From: Methylomagnum ishizawai
GTDB taxonomy: Bacteria; Pseudomonadota; Gammaproteobacteria; Methylococcales; Methylococcaceae
Reading direction: 5' to 3'
NCBI RefSeq assembly: GCF_019670005.1
Contig: NZ_AP019783.1
Span: 62,001 to 126,000, forward strand
Length of the DNA stretch: 64,000 bases
The translations under genes were made by a program, and so were the position numbers. The notes under the pieces were generated by a model that saw only the letters and a program-made list of their open reading frames with translations, searched no databases and was not told the origin of the DNA. Within the stretch, counting starts at the first letter, position 1. Each line of letters starts with the position of its first letter. Positions 18,492 through 27,290 of the stretch are shown here, one piece after another.

Positions 18492-19784
18492 TTGGGATGG
18501 AAAGCCAAGGCATCGCAAGGATGCATCAACCACAGCCAGGGATTTTCCGGCGGAATAAACCGCCTTGGAATAGCCACCCAGGCCCGGTATATCATGCTGG
18601 TATGCGCCCTATCTTCTGGCGGCCCGGCCTGGGGAGCCGCCGATCCCACCGATATTTTCCAGCCGAATTTCACAGAAACCCTCAGCTACGACGATAACCT
18701 GTTCCGCCTGACCGATAACGCCAATCCCATCGTGACGGCCAACACGGGCAAGCGCTGGGATATCATCAACCGGGTCGCGGCAGGACTTAAAATCGAGTAC
18801 CCCTGGAAGCGGCAAAGCCTGATTTTCGATGGCAATCTGGGTTATCAGAGTTACGCCAATCATGGTTATCTGGACAATGTCAATGGTTTCGCCAACGGCA
18901 AATGGAAATGGCAACTTGGTAACGACTGGGACGGTTTGATGAGCTATGGCTACCAACGGGCCATCGGTGGTTTCACCAATACCGGCTTCTTCGGCAAGGA
19001 CATGATCTCGAACTATACCGCGCTGTTCGATATCAATTATTGGTTCAACCCTAGCTGGCGCATCAATGGCCAATACCTATGGCTGGACAGCCAGCACAGC
19101 GCCGAGCAACGCCAATTCCTCGATCTCGTCGCCAATACCGGAAGCGGTGGGATTTATTATCAATCCTCGGTTTTCAAAGATAGCTATCTGGGTTTGCGCT
19201 ATCGGCATAGCGATGGCTTCCAGCCCCATCGGCAAGTCGATGCTCTCACCTTGATCGACAACAGCTATACCGACGACGAAGTCGTCCTAGATAGCCTTTG
19301 GAAGCCCAGTGGAAAATCCCAGTTACAGGGCAATATCGGCTGGTTGCGCCGTACCCAGCCGGATTTTCCCCAACGCGATTTCCAAGGGGCGACCTGGCGC
19401 TTGGATTACCTCTGGACCCCCACCCATCTGACCCAACTCGAACTCACCACCTACCGGCAACTCCGCAGTTTCCAGGATTTGACCGCCAGTTATATCGTGG
19501 TGGACGGTGTGAGCTTCGCACCGGGTTGGTCGGCCACCGAGAAAATCTCGCTACATGCTCGCCTGACCTGGGAATCATGGTCCTATCAAGGCAATCCCAG
19601 CACCGTTTTCGGCGGCAAAACCCGCGAGGATAATTTCTGGTCCGAGCAACTGGTGGCGAGTTATCAATTCATCCGCAACGCCGAAGCCAGCCTCACTTAT
19701 CAAGCCGCCCAACGCACTTCCAACTATCCCAATCAAAGCTTCCAGGATAATATGGTTTTCGCCAGCCTCAGCCTGAAGTTTTAG
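18492..19784 (+). CDS. EpsL-like outer membrane beta-barrel of exopolysaccharide loci
   Basis: Outer membrane protein of about 430 residues. A hydrophobic export segment ends near GPAWGA-ADP; the rest is alternating strands rich in aromatic residues and ends in Phe (SLSLKF), as barrel proteins do. It resembles EpsL, found with PEP-CTERM/Eps exopolysaccharide operons (FTETLSYDDNLFRL is typical of its start). The start is probably TTG at 18492, because AAAAGGGGG ends 6 bases upstream; an ATG at 18594 would leave a signal peptide without positive charge. It points toward the minus-strand eps genes. Confidence 0.72.
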   Translation: MGWKAKASQGCINHSQGFSGGINRLGIATQARYIMLVCALSSGGPAWGAADPTDIFQPNFTETLSYDDNLFRLTDNANPIVTANTGKRWDIINRVAAGLKIEYPWKRQSLIFDGNLGYQSYANHGYLDNVNGFANGKWKWQLGNDWDGLMSYGYQRAIGGFTNTGFFGKDMISNYTALFDINYWFNPSWRINGQYLWLDSQHSAEQRQFLDLVANTGSGGIYYQSSVFKDSYLGLRYRHSDGFQPHRQVDALTLIDNSYTDDEVVLDSLWKPSGKSQLQGNIGWLRRTQPDFPQRDFQGATWRLDYLWTPTHLTQLELTTYRQLRSFQDLTASYIVVDGVSFAPGWSATEKISLHARLTWESWSYQGNPSTVFGGKTREDNFWSEQLVASYQFIRNAEASLTYQAAQRTSNYPNQSFQDNMVFASLSLKF

Positions 19785-19843
19785 GGAATACTCCTTGATA
19801 AGTTTTTTCAAAACCGATACGACCTAGGAATATTCCTCCCGAA

Positions 19844-20737
19844 TTATCGGTATATTTTATTTAGGCATCCTCCCAAGGTAGCAATCGCCAAGCGCTCCGT
19901 GAACTTGAGATGATTAATGGCGACACGCCGTGGCTCGACAACGATTCGACCCTTGGCGAATCGATCCGAATTCCCATTGATCGAGTGATAACTATCCCCT
20001 GGTAAAATGGTGCGTCCATCGTGCCATTGGATGGTATCTACTATCTCATTTAAAGATCCTATGAACGTGCGCTGGATAGCCGCTCGCGGCGAAGCCACGA
20101 AATCACGATAATCCAAACGCAACACCGGGCGCTGTTTACCTAACAACCGTATTAACTGCTCGACTTTAGCCCAATCCGTTGCGACCCTCATAACCCCTCG
20201 CCTGAACATGACCGTGCTCCATATCGGGTCTATTTTTGAGTGGCTCCAAGAAGACATCACATCGACCGCGCTACGATGCAAATGCAAAATCGTAACTGGC
20301 TTCCTGGTCGCTAGCAGCCAAGCCCTAGGCCCGCTTTTAGAGCTATCCACCAGTACTTTCGCCCCGGTCAGCGTGGCAATACTATCAAACATCGAAAATT
20401 GCATTGCCAGGAAATCCTTGACTTCATGATGCTGGTCGATATTTTCCAGCGAGAACCCCATCTTCAGCAAAAAATGGCTGCGAACAAGCTTATGCTCCAA
20501 AGTCCACAAATAACGAAGCTCTTTTTCGCCAATCCGGGCATGTTTAAGGATTTCCGACCAGTATTCACAGCGATATAATCCAACACCCGCACAACAGGAG
20601 CATTTAATCTCTTGCGCCGGTATACGCCAAAGATGATCGAATTCGCCAAGTGCCACCACCGTTGGAGCGGAATTCAATACGCGCTCCAAAACAGTTGACC
20701 CCCCTCGCAAAGGTCCGGCGATGTATACAATCCTCAT
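19844..20737 (-). CDS. Sulfotransferase-family protein
   Basis: Probable PAPS-dependent sulfotransferase, 297 residues, that would decorate the exopolysaccharide or a lipid (inference). The 5'-phosphosulfate loop is GPLRGGSTVLERVL near the N-terminus, and the 3'-phosphate-binding region is LHLHRSAVDVMSSW around 180-195. A cysteine pair CSCC lies near residue 72. Start at 20737 with GGAG 5 bases upstream. It forms a modification pair with the acyltransferase gene directly upstream (gap 89 bases). Its GC content is lower than that of the flanks, as is common in polysaccharide loci. Confidence 0.78.
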   Translation of the reverse strand: MRIVYIAGPLRGGSTVLERVLNSAPTVVALGEFDHLWRIPAQEIKCSCCAGVGLYRCEYWSEILKHARIGEKELRYLWTLEHKLVRSHFLLKMGFSLENIDQHHEVKDFLAMQFSMFDSIATLTGAKVLVDSSKSGPRAWLLATRKPVTILHLHRSAVDVMSSWSHSKIDPIWSTVMFRRGVMRVATDWAKVEQLIRLLGKQRPVLRLDYRDFVASPRAAIQRTFIGSLNEIVDTIQWHDGRTILPGDSYHSINGNSDRFAKGRIVVEPRRVAINHLKFTERLAIATLGGCLNKIYR

Positions 20738-20826
20738 ATAATCTCCATGTCTATGGTTAAATGCCATTGAACCCATTACAAACCATATTCCATCAAGTTT
20801 ATACCCACCCCATTCCAAGCCACGGT

Positions 20827-21978
20827 TTATTTAAGCCGTTCCGTAGCCCTAAACAAAAATATATTGTTCCCGGCAGTATTTCTCAAATACAACGCGCCCA
20901 AGCCCAACCCGTTTAACAAACCACGCCTCAAACCTGGTTCTAAGAGCACCGCGATCAATAGGCTTACCACGACAGCGGTAATGAGTCCTATCGCCAGACT
21001 CAAATCCAGTGCCCACCCTGCCCGGTGCGCCAAAATCATCGCCTCTCCTCCCACATGATAATGAACCAAATATAAAGGATAAGTAGCCAGACCAAGCTGC
21101 CTGATCCCAGGCGCAACCAAGGCCAGCGAAGAAGCCAAGGGTACGCTATACATAATCGATAGCCCCATCAAAAACACCATGCCAAGCCATATTGCATAGG
21201 GCGTAACCACAGAAGCCGGATGGGCGTAACTGGATAGTATTTCGACGGCATTGGTCGCCGCGATCTGCGGAAAAGCCGTTACAATACAAAGCAAACACAC
21301 CATAAGCCGTCCCCAGTTTACCCCGCGCCTATACATCAACCAGAACATGGTTCCCAAGGCGAAATAGCAGCCATGGGTGAGCAGCAATAACTGGTTTATC
21401 CTGGGATGGCTATCTTTTATAATGCCGCTCTCTATGAGCAGCCAAAACATCATGCTGAGCAGGCCGATACTTATAGTCAACGCTTGTAAGCGGTTAAATT
21501 TATCCACGCACAACAATAGAAATATCAACCCATAGAACGCGATCTCCACCCCTAAAGTCCAATAAACTCCACACAACCATGGGCCGATTGGGAACAACAC
21601 CAAACTTTTGGCATAGAGCCACCCTAAATTATCGGTCTGATTCCAATAAATCAATATAATGGCGCTCAGGGTAGCCCCTATCCACATCGCCGGGACCAAC
21701 CTGCCCACCCGGCTCTTCACAAACTCGAAAGGTGTGGCCCCTTCGGCGGTATAGGCAATTACGAATCCCGATAATACAAAAAATACCTGTACACCTATCC
21801 AACCAAACCAGGAATATTCCCATCCCGAAGGTAAGTCCGGGGCCATTCCGAGTCGGCCATATAGCGAATCATTCGGCGTAGCCCAAGCACGAAACCCCAA
21901 GTGGTATGCGGAAACCATCAGTGCCGCGAGGAAGCGGATGAGATCCAAGCCATAGATATGATTTTTCATGCCCTTCAT
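20827..21978 (-). CDS. Acyltransferase family 3 (OafA-like) membrane protein
   Basis: Integral membrane O-acyltransferase, 383 residues with about ten hydrophobic helices. The family opening GLDLIRFLAALMVSAYHLGF carries the conserved Arg and His; GWIGVQVFFVLSGFVIAYT and FVKSRVGRLVPAMW are further marks. It probably adds acetyl or another acyl group to a sugar of the exopolysaccharide. Start at 21978 with GAGGTG 4 bases upstream. A remnant of what looks like a second gene of this family lies just upstream. Confidence 0.85.
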   Translation of the reverse strand: MKGMKNHIYGLDLIRFLAALMVSAYHLGFRAWATPNDSLYGRLGMAPDLPSGWEYSWFGWIGVQVFFVLSGFVIAYTAEGATPFEFVKSRVGRLVPAMWIGATLSAIILIYWNQTDNLGWLYAKSLVLFPIGPWLCGVYWTLGVEIAFYGLIFLLLCVDKFNRLQALTISIGLLSMMFWLLIESGIIKDSHPRINQLLLLTHGCYFALGTMFWLMYRRGVNWGRLMVCLLCIVTAFPQIAATNAVEILSSYAHPASVVTPYAIWLGMVFLMGLSIMYSVPLASSLALVAPGIRQLGLATYPLYLVHYHVGGEAMILAHRAGWALDLSLAIGLITAVVVSLLIAVLLEPGLRRGLLNGLGLGALYLRNTAGNNIFLFRATERLK

Positions 21979-22003
21979 ATCCACCTCAACAAAAGTCCGG
22001 CCA

Positions 22004-22240
22004 TTAAACATTGGATAACCGTGCCCGCCCCCACCGCACCACCGGGGTTTCAAACCAGCGGAACGAGATATAGGCCACGCTTATGATCATCAGTCAAACC
22101 ATCGAGAAATACCGCATGCGCTCGGAGATCGGCAATTCACGGACCGGCGAGCCTAGGCAATATTTCATCATCCATAGCAACAAAGCACGGAACAAATCAT
22201 AATCCCATGGTAAAGCCGGAGGCTTTCGATGGCTGGCCCC
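22004..22240 (-). pseudogene. Possible remnant of an acyltransferase-family gene
   Basis: One minus-strand frame reads LWMMKYCLGSPVREL, then SERMRYFSMV, an in-frame TGA at 22094-22096, and then MIISVAYISFRWFETPVVRW up to a TAA at 22004-22006. The last piece looks like the C-terminal helix and SyrxxExP motif of acyltransferase family 3. The N-terminal three quarters are missing. I take it as a decayed copy next to the intact gene. The rest of the gap, 22241-22444, holds no gene that I can support. Confidence 0.35.
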
Positions 22241-22444
22241 TCAAAGAAGCCTTTTCGCCATCGGTAAGAAATCAAAACCCGCTACCGATTGGCAGCGTGG
22301 CCACAAGCGGTAGGGAAGCACCGCCGTCCTACAACGTGGAGGGGCAGGACATATTTTCGGAAACGTCAAACTTCGCGAGTCCCCCGGGCGGAGCCGGTGG
22401 TTTTCCCAGGATAATTAAACCCACCAGATGCCAATCCAATGTCG

Positions 22445-23326
22445 CTATTCCATGCACAGGATTCGGCGTGGATCGATCCGGCCCCGCGCCAAATCGCCCA
22501 GAGCCTGGATATTCCCTTTCAACCTACCGCGCCGATCCACCCAAGGTTCCGGCTTCAAGGATTTCAGGACATTCGCCAATAGGTTTTTCAACACCAACCG
22601 TCCCGCATACCCTGGTGACATCGTGCCCTTCTTGCATAGATAAACCGGGTTGGCGACCTGGGAATATCCAAATTTCAGGCCGGAAGTACGGCCCCGCTTG
22701 GAACCAAGGTGAACCCCGGTCATCCGCAGGCATATCACGACCCGCCCATAAGCGGCCAAAGCGCGGCTGAAGTCTATATCCTCCTGCCAACCATATAAGG
22801 GCAGATTCTCGTCGAAGGCTATTCCATGCCGCCGCGCCGTGTTCATCCTGACAACCATATTACAGCCATAACCACCATAGGTTGCCTTAATAGCGGAATC
22901 CCAGGGTGGCAATGGCTTCCTATCCACGATCAGGCGCAAAGCCTGCTCAGGTTCAATACCCGGCCCGCCGATACCGTCCGCCAATAAATATCCCCGCGCC
23001 ACCACAATATTTTGGACCTGAAACAGCTTTTCAGTCTCGGCGAGATAATCTGGGCTGGGATAATAATCATCATCGAAAAACACCATAACGTCGGCATCGA
23101 CACAGGCGGCGATAATCGCGTTGCGCTGGGCCGGCAAACCCCGTGGCGCGGCCACGCTCCGCACCGGAAAAGGCAGGATTTCGGCTACGGCTGGATCGTA
23201 ATCCGATAGTTCCGCCGGGCAAACCACCAAGGCATCCGGTGGCCGGGTTTGCCTAGCGAGTTGAAGCAGGGTTAGTGTCAGTTGCTCGCGACGGCCCGCG
23301 GTCGCTATACCCACGACTAATTTCAT
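22445..23326 (-). CDS. Glycosyltransferase family 2
   Basis: GT-A glycosyltransferase of 293 residues, cytoplasmic or membrane-associated, adding a sugar to the lipid-linked repeat unit. It opens with KLVVGIATAGRREQL; the metal-binding acidic motif is VFFDDDYYP (about residue 85-93), followed by YGWQEDIDFSRAL, the catalytic ED region. The acceptor is unknown. Its first 74 bases overlap the end of the flippase gene in another frame, an unusually long overlap. Confidence 0.87.
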   Translation of the reverse strand: MKLVVGIATAGRREQLTLTLLQLARQTRPPDALVVCPAELSDYDPAVAEILPFPVRSVAAPRGLPAQRNAIIAACVDADVMVFFDDDYYPSPDYLAETEKLFQVQNIVVARGYLLADGIGGPGIEPEQALRLIVDRKPLPPWDSAIKATYGGYGCNMVVRMNTARRHGIAFDENLPLYGWQEDIDFSRALAAYGRVVICLRMTGVHLGSKRGRTSGLKFGYSQVANPVYLCKKGTMSPGYAGRLVLKNLLANVLKSLKPEPWVDRRGRLKGNIQALGDLARGRIDPRRILCME

Positions 23327-24689
23327 CCGGGTTCTCCATGAATATCTTCCGGCCCAAGCCCAATTTCACCAAAACCATCGCCAGGAAACAGGAACTCACC
23401 ACCTCGGCGACCACCCGCGCCCCCGCAATCGTGGAGCCGCCCACTTCGCCGAACAAGGTGCTCGCCAATACCGTGGCGATGCTCAATCCCGCACATACCG
23501 CGGTGGACTTGATGATATAGGTATCTTTGCGCAACGGTATCAGGACATAGTTGGAAACCGCTTGATTGAAAGCTGCGAAAGGAAACATGAACCCGAATAT
23601 CTGCATAATAAGGATGCTTTGCTCGAAACCCGGCCCCAGGATTAAGGGCATGATCCAAGCCGATAGGCCGACGGTGGCTAGCAAGGCCAAACCTCCGAAT
23701 CCGAGCATGAACAGGATACCCTTGCGCATCAAGCGATAAGCCTCCCGCTCGGTCTCGTCGCAGCTAAGGTGGCGGGTCACGGTACCGATTAAAACCTGGC
23801 CCACCGGCTGCATGAAACTCAAGCCCACACTGGAAAAACGCTCGGCGGGTCCGTAATAGCCGACCTGGGCGGCGGGCGCGAATAAGCTCAAGAGATAGGT
23901 GGAGGCATTCGCCATCATGATCCTCAAGCCACGGGAAGCGAATAAAGCTGTAGAATCCCATATCAGCCGGAAGGCACCTGTTAAACTGAGATATTGCAAA
24001 TCGATTTGGCGGGCGACCAAGGTATAGGCGATTCCATTGCTGATCAAACCGGATAATAACAGCGCCTCCAAAACCCGCGCCCCCTCTTCCCGGCCCCGCA
24101 CCATCAGCAAGATAAATCCCAAGCTCAACGCGAACCCGAACACTTCCAGCAAGGCTTGGGTACGGAATTGCAAAGCCCCTTGGAAATACCACCCCAGGTT
24201 GAATCCCGAATTGATGCCGATGGCGACGGCATAGGCCACCAATTCCGGTTCGACCCGCAATACCGGGGATAACCAAGCCCCGCCCACGCCGATGGCGATA
24301 GCCAGGGGGACCATGATGGCGCGGGCCATGGTTTGCCGCCCGACCTGGGCCGCGATACCGGGGCGGTCGGTGGTTCCGGCGAGGTCGCGTACCCCCGCGA
24401 CCGGGCAACCATATTCGACGCACAGCCAAATCACCTGGAACAAGGCCGAAGCCGCCAAAACCTTGCCATATTCCTCCGCCCCCAAAACCCGGCCATAATA
24501 GGGAATCAGGATCAACCCATAGATATAACGGAACACATGGGCGATATAGACAAACCCCAGGGAACGCCGGGTGGAAAGGGGTTTTTCCTGTCGTGCCGCG
24601 AGCGGGGATCTGGTCGGTTCCAACCGGGCGGCGTGGCGGCGCCGATTTCCGCGCCGATTCCTGGCGGTACCGCGCTTGCCGCGCTTCAT
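23253..24689 (-). CDS. Wzx-like polysaccharide flippase
   Basis: MOP-superfamily exporter of 478 residues with 12-14 hydrophobic helices; it would flip lipid-linked repeat units across the inner membrane. Marks include GFVYIAHVFRYIYGLILIPYYGRVLG at the start (read in pieces), YGCPVAGVRDLA, and GYYGPAERFSSVGLSF around 310. A very basic N-terminal stretch of about 40 residues precedes the first helix. The ATG at 24689 lies 16 bases after the preceding gene; frame upstream of it is non-coding shadow. Confidence 0.87.
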   Translation of the reverse strand: MKRGKRGTARNRRGNRRRHAARLEPTRSPLAARQEKPLSTRRSLGFVYIAHVFRYIYGLILIPYYGRVLGAEEYGKVLAASALFQVIWLCVEYGCPVAGVRDLAGTTDRPGIAAQVGRQTMARAIMVPLAIAIGVGGAWLSPVLRVEPELVAYAVAIGINSGFNLGWYFQGALQFRTQALLEVFGFALSLGFILLMVRGREEGARVLEALLLSGLISNGIAYTLVARQIDLQYLSLTGAFRLIWDSTALFASRGLRIMMANASTYLLSLFAPAAQVGYYGPAERFSSVGLSFMQPVGQVLIGTVTRHLSCDETEREAYRLMRKGILFMLGFGGLALLATVGLSAWIMPLILGPGFEQSILIMQIFGFMFPFAAFNQAVSNYVLIPLRKDTYIIKSTAVCAGLSIATVLASTLFGEVGGSTIAGARVVAEVVSSCFLAMVLVKLGLGRKIFMENPDEISRGYSDRGPSRATDTNPASTR

Positions 24690-24705
24690 GGCACCGCCCG
24701 GAAAC

Positions 24706-25959
24706 TCAGGGGCATAATCCCAGCCGCGCCAGCAGGGGATGGTCGGGCTGCCGCGCCAAGGCGTGCCCCACCGCTGCGGCCAGGGCTTGCCTGAAATTTT
24801 CCTGCGAAAAGCGCTCGGCATTGGCGCGGCAGACTTCCGGCCTGAAGCCGCCCATGGACTCGAATTCGCGCACGGCTTGGCACAGGGACGCCGCCGTCTG
24901 CCGCGGGAAAAACCAGCCGGTGCCCCGCCCGGGGTCGGGATCGGCCACCACGCTTTCCAGCGCCCCACCCGCGGCATAGGCGATGACCGGCGTACCGCAA
25001 GCCTGGGCCTCCACCGGGGTGATGCCGAAATCCTCCTCCGCCGCGAACACCAGCGCCTTGGCCCGGCCCATGGTGTCGGCCAGCACCGCGCCGGATTGAT
25101 AACCCAGCACCTCGATATTGGCGGCCCGCCGCGCCAGGAACCGCACCCGGTCCAGTTCCGCGCCCTCGCCGATCATGACCAGGCGCTTATCGGGCATGGC
25201 GGCGAAGGCTTCGGCGATCAAGGGCATCCGTTTATAAGCCACGTAGCGCCCGGCGGCGAGATAGAAATCCTCCTTGTCCAGGCGCAACGGGAAAGCCTCG
25301 GTATCCACCGGCGGATACACCACGGTGGCTTCGCGGCCATAGACCTTCCGTATCCGACGGGCGATATAGGCCGAATTGGCGAGGAAAGTATCCACCCCGT
25401 AGGCGGTACGGGTATCCCATAACCGTAGATAATGCAGGCAAGCCCGCACGGCCCAGGATTTGAAGCCGGTTTCCAGCCGGGATTCACGCAGGTATTGGTG
25501 CTGCAAATCCCAAGCATAACGGATCGGCGTATGCACATAGCTGATATGGATTTGGTCCGGCCCGGTAATCACCCCCTTGGCCACCGCATGGCTGGAGGAA
25601 ATCACCAGGTCGTAATCCGACAAATCGAATTGCTCGACCGCCAGCGGCATCAAGGGCAGATAATTACGGTAACAGGTCCGCGCCCTGGGCAGGCGCTGGA
25701 TGAAGCTGGTCCGGGCCTTGCGCCCTTCCAGGAAGGCCCGCTCGTCCGCTTCCAGGAAATCCACCAGGGCGAACAAATCGGCCTGCGGATAGACCTTGAG
25801 GATTTGCTCCACCACTTTTTCCGAACCCGCCCGGCTCACCAGCCATTCATGGACCACGGCGACCCGTAGCGATCCGGCGGCGGAATACGGTAGCGGCGGG
25901 CTTTCGGGAGGTGGGAGTTGCAGCTTCAGGCCCCGCGGGCCACCGCTCAGGTTTTGCAC
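24706..25959 (-). CDS. Glycosyltransferase family 4 (GT-B)
   Basis: GT-B glycosyltransferase, about 417 residues. The N-terminal domain starts RVAVVHEWLVSRAGSEKVVE and the nucleotide-sugar domain has FGITPVEAQACGTPVIAY with the EX7E pattern. The likely start is GTG at 25959, 4 bases after AGGAGG and overlapping the upstream gene by 13 bases; this adds a roughly 30-residue, proline-rich leader before the usual family start. A later GTG at 25857 would trim the conserved first strand. Acts in repeat-unit assembly. Confidence 0.86.
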   Translation of the reverse strand: MQNLSGGPRGLKLQLPPPESPPLPYSAAGSLRVAVVHEWLVSRAGSEKVVEQILKVYPQADLFALVDFLEADERAFLEGRKARTSFIQRLPRARTCYRNYLPLMPLAVEQFDLSDYDLVISSSHAVAKGVITGPDQIHISYVHTPIRYAWDLQHQYLRESRLETGFKSWAVRACLHYLRLWDTRTAYGVDTFLANSAYIARRIRKVYGREATVVYPPVDTEAFPLRLDKEDFYLAAGRYVAYKRMPLIAEAFAAMPDKRLVMIGEGAELDRVRFLARRAANIEVLGYQSGAVLADTMGRAKALVFAAEEDFGITPVEAQACGTPVIAYAAGGALESVVADPDPGRGTGWFFPRQTAASLCQAVREFESMGGFRPEVCRANAERFSQENFRQALAAAVGHALARQPDHPLLARLGLCP

Positions 25960-27062
25960 ACCGCCTCCTGCATGAATGCCAAGTTCAACCGGGCGCTTTC
26001 CTTCCAGGAGTAACACTTGGCCCGCGCCAAACCGGCCCTGGACAAGCGCTGGCGCAACCCAGTGTCGGCGAACACTTCCCGGATTTGCCCGGCCAGTTGG
26101 TCGGGGCGATTGGGGTCGAAATACAAGGCGGCGTCGCCGCAAACCTCGCGCACCGCCGGCGCGGTCGAAGCCAGCACCGGACAGCCGCACGCCATGGCTT
26201 CCAACGGCGGAATCCCGAAACCCTCGTAGAACGAAGGGAAGATGAAACAACCCGCCCCGCGGTACAGCGCCTTCAAAGCCGCGTCGGACACATAGCCCAC
26301 CCGCTTGATCGCGTCGGGATGGGCCGCCGTGCCGCGGAACACACCGGGGTCCGCCATCCCGGCGGCGACACAGGGCGGGGCGGCGTCGCCCAGGAGCCGG
26401 ATGGCTTCGGCGATGGTCGCGAAATTCTTGTTGGGCGTCGGGCTGCTGACCGCCAGCGCGTAGGGTTCGATGCCCAGCCCGTAGTGGTCGAGGACGGCAT
26501 CGTCCTCCTCGATGCGGCTCAAATGCTGCCAGCCTTCGGTGGCGATCCTGAGCCGGTCCTGCGCCACGCCGAAGCACTGGGCGATTTCGCCCGCGCTGAA
26601 ACGGGACACGGTGATGGTGAGCGGCGAGCGCCGGGTGATGGAACGCAGCAAGACCTCGTGCCAGAGCCGGAAACGCCAGCCGAAGGATTCGGGAATCCGC
26701 CGCACCGAAGTATCGTGGACGGTGATGGACTGCCGCCGTTTCAACACCGGCCCGGTCGCACCGAAGCTGAACAAAAAGCCGCGCCCGACCCGCCAAGGCA
26801 AGTCCAATTGCTCCCACAAATGGCCCCGGAAATGGCCGAATTGTTCGGCGGGAATCGCCCGTAACTCGGGCAGGTCGACCCCTTTGGGCGCGAGCAAACG
26901 GCAACGCAGGCCGTTCCCCTCGCCATGGGCCAGGATCGAATCCAATTCGGCCAATACTTCGCGGGCATAACGTTGTATCCCCGTCACCCGCTGTCCCAGG
27001 AAACGGCCATTGATAAACACCGTCTGCCGGGGCGATAAATAGGCGATCCCGCATTGGCTCAT
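25947..27062 (-). CDS. Glycosyltransferase family 1/4 (GT-B)
   Basis: GT-B glycosyltransferase of 371 residues. The N-terminus has INGRFLGQRVTGIQRYAREV, the classic opening of this group; the C-terminal domain has FPSFYEGFGIPPLEAMACGCPV with the EX7E motif. The ATG at 27062 is chosen because the frame upstream lacks family similarity; ribosome site weak. Mannosyl or rhamnosyl transfer is typical of relatives but is not proven here. The next gene starts inside its last codons. Confidence 0.86.
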   Translation of the reverse strand: MSQCGIAYLSPRQTVFINGRFLGQRVTGIQRYAREVLAELDSILAHGEGNGLRCRLLAPKGVDLPELRAIPAEQFGHFRGHLWEQLDLPWRVGRGFLFSFGATGPVLKRRQSITVHDTSVRRIPESFGWRFRLWHEVLLRSITRRSPLTITVSRFSAGEIAQCFGVAQDRLRIATEGWQHLSRIEEDDAVLDHYGLGIEPYALAVSSPTPNKNFATIAEAIRLLGDAAPPCVAAGMADPGVFRGTAAHPDAIKRVGYVSDAALKALYRGAGCFIFPSFYEGFGIPPLEAMACGCPVLASTAPAVREVCGDAALYFDPNRPDQLAGQIREVFADTGLRQRLSRAGLARAKCYSWKESARLNLAFMQEAVCKT

Positions 27063-27290
27063 AACCCGGCCCCAAGGTTTGGCCGCACGGAACCAGCCCG
27101 GATTGGACCATATCCCGTATCCCTTATATCCATAACATCCCTGTCGGCTCGTACCAGATGAATAGGTTAAAACGGCCCAAATTCGCGAGGGAGCGGACTT
27201 AACCGTCGTCCCATATAGCCACTTGGCCAAGTCGATACCATTATCATGCGCCACTGCCGGGTTCGGCCATATGGAAAAGCGCGTACCGGC

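Noticed and set aside
22207-22770. Plus-strand open frame of 187 codons
   Set aside because: Overlaps the GT2 gene on the other strand; proline- and serine-rich shadow without motifs.
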